Below, piece by piece: positions 35,907 to 44,008 of a DNA stretch of 64,000 bases. The DNA is taken from contig NZ_WKJH01000002.1 of assembly GCF_009674825.1 (NCBI RefSeq), positions 1 through 64,000 of the forward strand. The letters run 5' to 3'. How positions within the stretch are numbered: the first letter of the stretch is position 1; every line of letters begins with the position of its first letter. The translations under genes and the position numbers were made by a program. Origin of the DNA: Maribacter luteus (GTDB lineage Bacteria; Bacteroidota; Bacteroidia; Flavobacteriales; Flavobacteriaceae). The notes below the pieces were generated by a model. The model searched no databases. It was not told the origin of the DNA and worked only from the letters and a program-made list of their open reading frames with translations.

Positions 35907-37952
35907 TTACCAGATTTTTACCCTTTCTTCAGGAGCCAAATATAAAGAATCGCCTTCTTTGACATTAAAGGTCGTGTAAAATTCAGGAATGTTCCTGACC
36001 ACGCCATTTACCCGAAAGTCTGCTGGGGAATGGGGATCGGTATTTATCTGAACCCGTAGTGATTCATCCCTTGCTTTGTTCCTCCAGGATTGGGCATACC
36101 CGATAAAAACGCGTTGATCTCCCGAAAAACCATCGATAATGGGAGACTCCTTATCCCCCAACGACATTTTATAGGCTTTTAAAGCAATACTCAATCCGCC
36201 GAGATCCCCAATGTTCTCACCAAGGGTAAACTCACCGTTAATATACAGATCAGGTAAAACTTCAAAACCATTATATTGTTCGACCAATGCCGAAGTTCGC
36301 TTTTTAAACTCCTCTTTATCTGCTTCGCTCCACCAGTTACGCATGGCCCCATCCCCATCGAAAGTACTTCCCATATCATCAAAACCGTGACCGATCTCAT
36401 GGCCAATAACGGCTCCAATAGAACCATAGTTAACCGCATCTTCAGCATTCAAATCAAAGAACGGAGGTTGCAAAATAGCCGCCGGAAAAACAATCTCGTT
36501 CATGGTCGGATTGTAGTAGGCATTTACGGTCTGTGGGGTCATTCCCCATTCGGTCTTATCAATGGGCTGGCCCAATTTGGCCAATTCCCTATCATATTCC
36601 ATAAGTGAGGACCTTCTCAAATTACCGTAAAGATCATCTGCCTTTATTTCCAAATCGTAGGCCTTCCATGTATCAGGATATCCGATTTTCGGGGTAAACT
36701 TACTTAATTTATCCAAGGCCTCTTTTTTGGTGTCTTCACTCATCCAATCCAAATCCTTGATGCTTACCTCATACGCCTTTAATAGATTATCGACCAAGGT
36801 TTCCATTCGTTCCTTTGCTTCGGGCGGAAAATGTCTTTTTACATAAACCTTACCCACAACCTCACCTAATGTTCCATTTACGGTTGAGACACCTCTACGC
36901 CATAAAGGTCTTTGTTCTTTTGTCCCTCTAAGTTCTTTACTGAAAAATTCCCAGTTTTGATTATCCAAAGCTTCAGTTAATCGCATAGAATTAGCATCCA
37001 AAACACTCCATTTTAAATACGTTTTCCAAGTGTTCAAATCTGTTGATGTGATAATGCCATCAAGCGCCTTCGTATAATCCAACATAAGGACTCCCAATTT
37101 GTCTTGCTTGTCTAAACCGGCCTCGCTTAAAAAACCCTTCCAATTGAATTTGGGCATAATGTTAGACAAGGTATCCACTGGAAACATGTTATACAGCGCA
37201 ACCAAATCACGGGTTTTTTCCTTTTCCATGTGTTTGGATGCAATTTCAGTTTCCAAATCCATCACTTTTTTTGCCGCAGTCGCCCCATTAGGTAAATTGG
37301 CCAATTCGAACATCTTTTCAATGTGTGCTATATATTTGGAACGTAATTCCTTTGACCTTTCATCACCCTTTAGATAATACTCACGATCTGGCAACCCCAA
37401 TCCAGCTTGCCAAGTGTACACCGTGTAAATGGTAGGATCCTTGAAATCCTGATAAATAAAAATCCCCAAAGGAACATTTATCCCCACCTTGTTGGCGTAG
37501 GCAAAATAGGTGGCCAAGTCATCATAATCCTTAATCGCATCTATTATGGCAAAATCTTCCATAAGCGGTGAAATCCCTAGTTCATTGCGCTTTTCAATAT
37601 TCATGAAAGACTTATATAAATCGCCTACTTTTTGCTCATCGGAACCCTCATCGAAATCTCCGGAGGCCGATTCTTCAATTATCTTCTTTACATTATCCTC
37701 AGATTCTTCATGTACAATGTAACCAACACCATACGAGGACTTATCGGCCGGTATTTCGGTGTTTTTCACCCAGGTACCATTCACGTAGGCCGTGAAATTA
37801 TCCCCTGGATTAACCAAGGTGTCCATATATTGTGTTAGAATTCCGGAAGTAACCGCTTTTTCAGGTTGTTCATCCTTGACCTCATTTTTACAGGAAACTC
37901 CAGTAAAAACGATTGCCAAAAATGTAGCTTTAAAGACAATTGAATTTTTCAT
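35907..37952 (-). CDS. M13 (neprilysin-family) metallopeptidase lipoprotein
   Basis: A 681-residue zinc endopeptidase. The lipobox is GVSC (Cys-21). The substrate-binding motif NAYYNP, the zinc site VIGHEIGHGFDD and the third ligand in GENIGDLGG are all present, with the typical C-terminal Trp end VKIW. M13 enzymes cleave peptides in the periplasm or at the surface. Length is normal for the bacterial PepO group. A strong terminator follows, and the gene has its own upstream space of about 100 bases, so it is a single-gene unit. Confidence 0.93.
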   Translation of the reverse strand: MKNSIVFKATFLAIVFTGVSCKNEVKDEQPEKAVTSGILTQYMDTLVNPGDNFTAYVNGTWVKNTEIPADKSSYGVGYIVHEESEDNVKKIIEESASGDFDEGSDEQKVGDLYKSFMNIEKRNELGISPLMEDFAIIDAIKDYDDLATYFAYANKVGINVPLGIFIYQDFKDPTIYTVYTWQAGLGLPDREYYLKGDERSKELRSKYIAHIEKMFELANLPNGATAAKKVMDLETEIASKHMEKEKTRDLVALYNMFPVDTLSNIMPKFNWKGFLSEAGLDKQDKLGVLMLDYTKALDGIITSTDLNTWKTYLKWSVLDANSMRLTEALDNQNWEFFSKELRGTKEQRPLWRRGVSTVNGTLGEVVGKVYVKRHFPPEAKERMETLVDNLLKAYEVSIKDLDWMSEDTKKEALDKLSKFTPKIGYPDTWKAYDLEIKADDLYGNLRRSSLMEYDRELAKLGQPIDKTEWGMTPQTVNAYYNPTMNEIVFPAAILQPPFFDLNAEDAVNYGSIGAVIGHEIGHGFDDMGSTFDGDGAMRNWWSEADKEEFKKRTSALVEQYNGFEVLPDLYINGEFTLGENIGDLGGLSIALKAYKMSLGDKESPIIDGFSGDQRVFIGYAQSWRNKARDESLRVQINTDPHSPADFRVNGVVRNIPEFYTTFNVKEGDSLYLAPEERVKIW

Positions 37953-38051
37953 TTATTGTTTTTTGAGTTAGATATGAAGTATGACGGTTCTTTTGGCATT
38001 TCGTTACAAAACCATCTTATAAATATACCCAAAACTGCAATAAAAGTTTTT

Positions 38052-38936
38052 CTACCTTCTACTTCTATGTCTTTCGCGGGCCAATAAGGTGTTTTTCATC
38101 AACATGGCAATGGTCATGGGACCAACCCCGCCGGGTACCGGTGTTATATAAGATGCCTTTTTACTCACATGCTCAAAATCGACATCCCCTGTAATGTAAT
38201 ACCCTTTTTCTTTGGTATCATCAGGAACACGGGTTATACCCACATCGATGATGACCACATCGTCTTTCACCATTTCGGCCTTTAGGAATTTGGGTACGCC
38301 CAAGGCGGAGATAATAATATCGGCCTGTGAAGTAATCTGGGTGATATTTTTGGTTCTACTATGGGTGAGGGTTACCGTGGAGTTCCCCGGAAATCCCTTA
38401 CGGCCCATTAGAATACTCATCGGGCGCCCAACAATATGGCTTCTACCAATAACCACGGTATGTTTACCTTGGGTCTCTACCCCATAACGTTCGAGCAATT
38501 CCAAAATACCGAATGGCGTTGCCGGAATAAAGGTGCTCATATCCAATGCCATTTTACCAAAGTTGGTAGGATGGAAACCATCTACATCCTTATCTGGATC
38601 AATGGCCATGATTACCTTTTGGGTATCTATTTGGTCAGGTAATGGTAATTGTACGATAAAACCATCGATATCGGTATTCTCATTCAACTCCTTTATCTTT
38701 TTCAACAATTCGATCTCAGAAGTAGTACTTGGCATTTGCACCAAGGTAGATTCAAAGCCGACCCGCTTGCACGAACGCACTTTACTACCGACATAAGTAA
38801 GGCTAGCCCCATCATTACCCACGATGATAGCTGCCAAATGAGGAACTTTCTCTCCCTTTTCCTTCATTTTGACGACCTCGGCCGCAATTTCATCCTTTAT
38901 TTGATTTGAAATTTTCTTTCCGTCTAGAATTTCCAT
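38052..38936 (-). CDS. folD: Methylenetetrahydrofolate dehydrogenase/cyclohydrolase
   Basis: A 294-residue bifunctional folate enzyme that interconverts methylene-, methenyl- and formyl-THF with NADP. Visible blocks are VGNDGASLTYVGSKVRSCKR with the catalytic Lys, DGFIVQLPLP, the nucleotide-binding VIGRSHIVGRPMSILM, and the terminal TPVPGGVGPMTIAMLM signature. It starts 25 bases after the ffh stop, so ffh-folD are probably co-transcribed, an order I regard as common in flavobacteria. Confidence 0.95.
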   Translation of the reverse strand: MEILDGKKISNQIKDEIAAEVVKMKEKGEKVPHLAAIIVGNDGASLTYVGSKVRSCKRVGFESTLVQMPSTTSEIELLKKIKELNENTDIDGFIVQLPLPDQIDTQKVIMAIDPDKDVDGFHPTNFGKMALDMSTFIPATPFGILELLERYGVETQGKHTVVIGRSHIVGRPMSILMGRKGFPGNSTVTLTHSRTKNITQITSQADIIISALGVPKFLKAEMVKDDVVIIDVGITRVPDDTKEKGYYITGDVDFEHVSKKASYITPVPGGVGPMTIAMLMKNTLLARERHRSRR

Positions 38937-38961
38937 TGGTTCTATTTAGTTGGTTTTAAAA

Positions 38962-40302
38962 TCAGGGACGCATTCCTTTCATGCCACCCATCATCTGCAT
39001 CATTTTTTTACCGCCACCGCCTTGCATCATCTTCATCATTTTGCTCATTTGGTCAAATTGCTTTAATAGTTGGTTTACCTCTTGAATGGTTCTACCACTA
39101 CCCTTGGCTATTCTCTTTTTTCTACTGGCGTTTAATTTTGATGGTGTAGAACGCTCATCCGGTGTCATCGAATGAATAATCGCTTCGATATGTTTAAAGG
39201 CGTCATCATCGATATCCAATCCCTTCAATGCTTTTCCTGCTCCGGGAATCATACCCATAAGATCTTTGATGTTACCCATTTTCTTGATCTGTTGGATCTG
39301 GTTAAGGAAGTCATCAAAACCGAACTTGTTCTTGGCGATTTTCTTTTGGATCTTTCGGGCCTCTTCCTCATCAAACTGTTCCTGGGCCCTTTCAACCAAT
39401 GAAATCACGTCACCCATTCCCAAAATTCGATCGGCCATTCGCGAAGGATGGAAAACATCGATGGCTTCCATCTTCTCCCCGGTACCGATGAACTTAATAG
39501 GTTTATCTACCACGGATTTAATAGATATGGCCGCACCACCACGGGTATCACCATCCAATTTGGTAAGAATCACCCCATCAAAATTAAGGACATCATTAAA
39601 GGCCTTTGCGGTATTTACGGCATCCTGACCGGTCATTGAATCTACAACGAACAAGGTTTCCTGTGGTTGTATGGCATCACGGATATTCGATATCTCGGTC
39701 ATCATCTTCTCATCTACGGCCAAACGACCGGCGGTATCGATGATAACCACATTATGGCCATTTGCCTTGGCATGGGCAACACCGGCTTTAGCTATAGCTA
39801 CCGGGTCATTGTTTTCCCTGTCGGAATATACCTCAACACCGATTTGGTCACCAACCACATGCAACTGGTCAATTGCCGCAGGACGATAAACATCACAGGC
39901 TACCAATAAAGGTTTCTTTGTTTTCTTCGTTTTGAGATAATTCGCCAATTTGCCAGAGAAAGTGGTTTTACCCGAACCTTGTAGCCCCGACATTAAGATA
40001 ATCGATGGTGTACCCGAAAGATTAATCCCTTCGGTTTCTCCACCCATGAGCTGTGTAAGCTCATCCTTAACGATCTTGACCATTAACTGGCCCGGTTGCA
40101 AGGTGGTCAATACATCTTGCCCCAAGGCTTTCTCTTTTACCCGATTGGTAAATTCCTTGGCTATCTTAAAGTTGACATCCGCATCCAACAAAGCCCGACG
40201 GACTTCCTTGGTCGTTTCTGCAACATTGATTTCTGTAATCTGCCCATGTCCCTTAAGAACGTGCAGGGCCTTATCTAACTTTTCGCTTAAATTGTCGAAC
40301 AT
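38962..40302 (-). CDS. ffh: Signal recognition particle GTPase Ffh (SRP54)
   Basis: A 446-residue SRP54 protein that binds the signal sequences of nascent inner-membrane proteins with 4.5S RNA. It has the N domain, the G domain with G1 GLQGSGKTTF, DTAGR and TKLDGD, and the M domain with RIAKGSGRT and a Met-rich tail (MMKMMQGG, MMQMMGGMKGM). Length and order are normal. The ATG at 40302 is preceded by AAGGAAAGC. folD follows on the same strand. Confidence 0.97.
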   Translation of the reverse strand: MFDNLSEKLDKALHVLKGHGQITEINVAETTKEVRRALLDADVNFKIAKEFTNRVKEKALGQDVLTTLQPGQLMVKIVKDELTQLMGGETEGINLSGTPSIILMSGLQGSGKTTFSGKLANYLKTKKTKKPLLVACDVYRPAAIDQLHVVGDQIGVEVYSDRENNDPVAIAKAGVAHAKANGHNVVIIDTAGRLAVDEKMMTEISNIRDAIQPQETLFVVDSMTGQDAVNTAKAFNDVLNFDGVILTKLDGDTRGGAAISIKSVVDKPIKFIGTGEKMEAIDVFHPSRMADRILGMGDVISLVERAQEQFDEEEARKIQKKIAKNKFGFDDFLNQIQQIKKMGNIKDLMGMIPGAGKALKGLDIDDDAFKHIEAIIHSMTPDERSTPSKLNASRKKRIAKGSGRTIQEVNQLLKQFDQMSKMMKMMQGGGGKKMMQMMGGMKGMRP

Positions 40303-40440
40303 ATGCTTTCCTTATTAGCGGAGGATTGCAAAGTAAAGAAATATAGCGCCCCTAGGCAAGGGAGTGTTAATAACAATGGTCGATTGTTCAGTATTTAATT
40401 AATCGCTGATTACTTGACCCATTGATTATTAAAGACAAAA

Positions 40441-40467
40441 AAAGCACCCATTTAAAATGGATGCTTT
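40441..40467 (-). terminator. Second terminator behind repetitive lipoprotein gene
   Basis: AAAGCACCCATT and AATGGATGCTTT form a 12-bp stem with one mismatch and a 3-base loop. On the minus strand a T-run follows. It would catch readthrough from the first hairpin before transcription enters the ffh promoter region. Confidence 0.65.
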
Positions 40468-40601
40468 CAAAAACTGTGGGGCAAAAATAAGATCGATCTA
40501 TTTTACAGTTCAAAGAATCAGATTAAATATTCACTTCATAGCAATCTGTTCATCTGATTTTAAAATCTGAACATTGTTCGCATTCCAAACTACAAAAGAA
40601 A

Positions 40602-40624
40602 CCCCGATGCAATGTACATCGGGG
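40602..40624 (-). terminator. First terminator of repetitive lipoprotein gene
   Basis: CCCCGATG and CATCGGGG pair perfectly around a 7-base loop, 10 bases after the stop at 40635. The minus-strand side continues TTTCTTTT. Confidence 0.75.
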
Positions 40625-40634
40625 AGTTCCAAAT

Positions 40635-42398
40635 TTATTTCTTTTCGAAAACAAGACGGTCGTAACCATCATACTCATTCTCATGTTTAAGTTCTAAACG
40701 GTTTTCGGTGACCTCGACCACAAGGTAATCATTACCTAATGGATAGAAGTTACTATCCGATCCGAAACGAATGATCATTTCCAACTTACCATCACTGTTT
40801 CGATACACAAACCAATTACCTACACTGATCGCGATTGCATCTTGATCAAGTACGGAAATAGTACCATCAACATTGAATTCATAGGTAAAAACGCCATAGG
40901 CTTCGGTCAAAGGATCTTCATTTTGGGAAAACAAAGCCAGCTCCCATTGCGAATCATTGAAGAGTCCCCTGATCCAAGTTACATCATTATCGTTCTCATC
41001 GTTGTCACAGTTTCTTTCAAGAACCAATTCATAATCAGTCTCAGGAATTTCAAACTTCAACCTTTCGTTAGCTAAAGAAGACAATGGCCACTCGAAATCT
41101 ACTCCCGGCTCATCCCCCATGGTAATGGCCATAACCAACCTACCTTGTTCATTGGTGGTAACATCCCATGTTCCTTCGGATATCGTATTGTCATTACTAA
41201 GTGTTACAACTCCTTCTGCCTCGAAGTTGAATTCGAAACCTAACAACCTTTTTACTTCTTGATCGTCATTGAAAACACGTTTAATTATCCAACTACATTC
41301 TTTTAAGGCTCCCCTCAAGGTATCGGGATCATCATTAATAACGTCGCAGCCACTTTTCAGGATTATCCTATCCCCATCACTTACATGTAGCTTAACCACT
41401 CCTTCTCCTTGATCATATAAGAACCATTCCAAATTAAAATCGACCAACGTCTCAAACTCCAATTTAAGAAGTAATCCGAATTCAGTTTCCCTAGTACTCC
41501 ATGCACCTGTCATGTTATTTCCTTCCCAGTCTTTGACCGTTACCGAACCATCTTCATCAAAATTCATGACATAGTCTATGTATTGCTCGGTTTGCGATTG
41601 ATCGTTCCTTTTCACCTCTTTGACCAATAAAGGACATTCTATCAAATAATCCTCTAAGCCCTCTTGGGTAAAATCATCATCGTTATAATCGTTGTCGTCG
41701 TCTTCATCGCAAAGATCTCTTGCATTTTCAATGGCGATGGCCAACTCTGCATTCGAATTCACAATGATTTCACTTTCGTCATAAAGCTTTAAGGTCACGG
41801 GGAAATCCATACTGACCAGATCATTCTCGCCCAAGCCGGCAAAGAACCGTCTAAGTTGTTTATCACTCTCTACAGAAACATTACCCGTGGTTTCATTGTT
41901 AAGGTTGAAAGTATAGATCGTAATCGGATAAACGAAGTCGATACATTCAATATCATCATCCTCACCTTCTTCTTTACATTCTTGGGCCATTTCCCTTAAA
42001 TCATCGATTCCATCAATTGTGATTTCGGTATAATCAGCCAGTGTAATGGTAATTGGAAATATAATATCGAGAATATCCTCATCATCTTCCAATGAATCAA
42101 AGACCTCTTCGATAGCACCAAGATCTTCTATGCCATTAATGGTCAACTCAACCCCATTGACTTTTACCGTATACGGAAAATTGATATTGAAACAACTTGC
42201 CTCATCCACGATATTATCAAAAGACCCATCATTGGAGCAGGTATCCTCTATTAGTTTGGCCGTTGATGAACTTGCTGCAATCGCTTCCGTTTCAACACCT
42301 TCTTCCGGTAACGGTTCAAATTCTTCTTGACATGAAGTTAAACTCAACGCCATTACCAGTAGGCCTGTGTAAAATGCGTAACTAAAAAACTTTTTCAT
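40635..42398 (-). CDS. Acidic lipoprotein built of 4 short and 3 long internal repeats
   Basis: I take the ATG at 42398 (587 residues, MKKFFSYAF), which gives a clean lipobox LTSC; an upstream GTG adds only unlikely residues. The first half repeats a roughly 50-residue unit four times: a strand such as FPYTVKVNGVELTINGIEDL, FPITITLADYTEITIDGIDD or FPVTLKLYDESEIIVNSNAE, then a helix and an acidic Cys segment. The second half repeats a roughly 105-residue lipocalin-like unit three times (CPLLVKEV, CSWIIKRV, SQWELALF starts). Function unknown. It diverges from the sigma/FecR/TonB-receptor genes, suggesting it belongs to that system. Two terminators follow. Confidence 0.75.
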   Translation of the reverse strand: MKKFFSYAFYTGLLVMALSLTSCQEEFEPLPEEGVETEAIAASSSTAKLIEDTCSNDGSFDNIVDEASCFNINFPYTVKVNGVELTINGIEDLGAIEEVFDSLEDDEDILDIIFPITITLADYTEITIDGIDDLREMAQECKEEGEDDDIECIDFVYPITIYTFNLNNETTGNVSVESDKQLRRFFAGLGENDLVSMDFPVTLKLYDESEIIVNSNAELAIAIENARDLCDEDDDNDYNDDDFTQEGLEDYLIECPLLVKEVKRNDQSQTEQYIDYVMNFDEDGSVTVKDWEGNNMTGAWSTRETEFGLLLKLEFETLVDFNLEWFLYDQGEGVVKLHVSDGDRIILKSGCDVINDDPDTLRGALKECSWIIKRVFNDDQEVKRLLGFEFNFEAEGVVTLSNDNTISEGTWDVTTNEQGRLVMAITMGDEPGVDFEWPLSSLANERLKFEIPETDYELVLERNCDNDENDNDVTWIRGLFNDSQWELALFSQNEDPLTEAYGVFTYEFNVDGTISVLDQDAIAISVGNWFVYRNSDGKLEMIIRFGSDSNFYPLGNDYLVVEVTENRLELKHENEYDGYDRLVFEKK

Positions 42399-42478
42399 AA
42401 CGATTTGGTATTTTGTTTGTACCCTCTTGAAACAACCCACTTAAAAAAAACCCTACCCTCTGTTTCATTTTTTTCAAA

Positions 42479-42486
42479 TATCTTTG
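42479..42486 (+). promoter_or_regulatory. Consensus -7 box of the ECF sigma operon
   Basis: TATCTTTG, a perfect TANNTTTG, ends 16 bases before the TTG start of the sigma-factor gene. A clear -33 TTG is not seen. Confidence 0.5.
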
Positions 42487-42502
42487 ATACAAAACCAATG
42501 TT

Positions 42503-43015
42503 TTGAACAACGACACTAAGGACAACGTATGTAATGAAGAGGTATACAGCGAACTCTTCAAGGCCAATTCAAAAACGGTTTTCAATTACATATATTATAA
42601 ATATGGGAATGAAGAAAAGGCTTATGATGCTGTACAAGAAGCTTTTGCGAGACTTTGGGAAAATTGCGGCAAAGTTGCCCCTGCCAAAGCAAAGGCCTAT
42701 GTATACACTATAGCCAACAACCTTTATCTTAACGTGTTAAAGGCCGAGAAAGTTCGTTTAAAATATGCCGACCGGGTCAAAACCACCGACCATGAGACTC
42801 CGGAATATGTAATGGAAGAAGGAGAGTTCAATAAAAAGTTGGATAATGCATTGAACGGTCTGCCGGAAAATCAGCGTATAACTTTTCTACTCAATAGGAT
42901 CGACGGCAAAAAATACGCGGAAATCGCGGAAATGGAAGGAGTAAGTGTTAAAGCTATAGAAAAACGAATGCACTTGGCCTTAAAGTCCTTGAGAGATAAG
43001 ATTGAAGGCATATAG
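42503..43015 (+). CDS. ECF sigma factor (sigma-70 family, FecI-like)
   Basis: A 170-residue ECF sigma factor with region 2 (FNYIYYKYGNEEKAYDAVQE, then FARLWEN) and region 4 (LPENQRITFLLNRIDGKKYAEI then VSVKAIEKRMHLALKSLRD). It should direct RNA polymerase to promoters of a transport or surface system. The start is TTG at 42503; the only nearby ATG (42498) is out of frame. An anti-sigma gene and a receptor gene follow on the same strand, forming the standard trans-envelope signalling trio. Confidence 0.9.
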   Translation: MNNDTKDNVCNEEVYSELFKANSKTVFNYIYYKYGNEEKAYDAVQEAFARLWENCGKVAPAKAKAYVYTIANNLYLNVLKAEKVRLKYADRVKTTDHETPEYVMEEGEFNKKLDNALNGLPENQRITFLLNRIDGKKYAEIAEMEGVSVKAIEKRMHLALKSLRDKIEGI

Positions 43016-43096
43016 GTAAGAATGAATTATCGATTATACGGTATAAGGTAGGGTTTTTACAACCATGATTGTTATAACATAGTAAAGGAAGAAATA

Positions 43097-44008
43097 ATGC
43101 AAGAGAATTACTTGGCAAAATGGCTCAACAACGAACTCACTGAAGAGGAGCTCGCAGCATTCAAAAAATCTGACGAGTATGCTTCCTATGAGCAAATCGT
43201 AGGGGCTTCAAACTCTCTGAAAGCACCTGAATTTGATATTGATAATGCCTTGGAGGCCGTAAAGAACCGAAGAACACTCAACGAACCGAAAGTAATCGGA
43301 TTAAAACCTTTTAGAAGATTCTTGAAGGTTGCGGCCGCTGTGGCCGTTATCATGATCGGATCTTATTTTTACTTGAATACATTGGATGAAAATTTCACCA
43401 CCCAATATGCACAAAGCAAAGAAGTACTTCTTCCAGATTCCTCAAAAATAATAATGAATGCTGATTCGGAACTATCTTTCAGTTCTAGAAAGTGGGATAA
43501 AAAAAGAAATGTATCCTTAAATGGGGAGGCTTTCTTTAAAGTGGCTAAAGGCAAACGTTTTACTGTATCTACAGAGCAAGGAACGGTGGCCGTTCTGGGC
43601 ACACAGTTCAATGTTGAGAATCGCGATGGATTCTTCGAAGTTACTTGTTTCGAAGGCTTGGTGAGTGTCACCTATAAAGGCAAGGAAACCAAATTGCCCG
43701 CAGGAACATCTTTCATGGTCATTGATGGCAATATCGTTAACGCAGAAAAACCAAATAGCCCAATGCCTTCATGGGTGAATAAGGAAAGTAGTTTCAAAAG
43801 CATACCCCTTAAATATGTTTTGGATGAATTTCAAAGACAACATAATGTAATGGTAGAAACCCAAAATATAGACTTGGATAAAGTTTTTACCGGCACTTTT
43901 AGCAACACAGATACAGATTTGGCGTTACAAAGTATTAGCGTACCTTCTCACCTTAAGTTTAAATTAGAAGGAAATAAAGTGTTGTTCTATGCCGAAAGTG
44001 CACCATAA
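43097..44008 (+). CDS. FecR-family anti-sigma factor
   Basis: A 303-residue membrane protein: a short cytoplasmic sigma-binding part, one membrane span (about 77-97, LKVAAAVAVIMIGSYFYL), then the FecR beta-domain with VLLPDSSKIIMNADSELSF, GEAFFKVAKGKRFTV and VAVLGTQFNV, and a C-terminal DUF4974 segment (FKSIPLKYVLDEFQRQHNV). It should hold or activate the sigma factor in response to the receptor. AAGGAAG precedes the ATG. Its end overlaps the receptor start by 20 bases. Confidence 0.93.
   Translation: MQENYLAKWLNNELTEEELAAFKKSDEYASYEQIVGASNSLKAPEFDIDNALEAVKNRRTLNEPKVIGLKPFRRFLKVAAAVAVIMIGSYFYLNTLDENFTTQYAQSKEVLLPDSSKIIMNADSELSFSSRKWDKKRNVSLNGEAFFKVAKGKRFTVSTEQGTVAVLGTQFNVENRDGFFEVTCFEGLVSVTYKGKETKLPAGTSFMVIDGNIVNAEKPNSPMPSWVNKESSFKSIPLKYVLDEFQRQHNVMVETQNIDLDKVFTGTFSNTDTDLALQSISVPSHLKFKLEGNKVLFYAESAP

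Larger units (their letters stand above)
40303..40634. other. 332-bp intergenic region with two tandem minus-strand hairpins
   Basis: It holds the promoter region of ffh and, at the other end, two terminators behind the repetitive lipoprotein gene (listed separately). No coding frame or RNA gene is evident between them. Confidence 0.6.

Noticed and set aside
40096-40318. Antisense frames within ffh
   Set aside because: They are mirror frames of a highly conserved gene and have no independent support.
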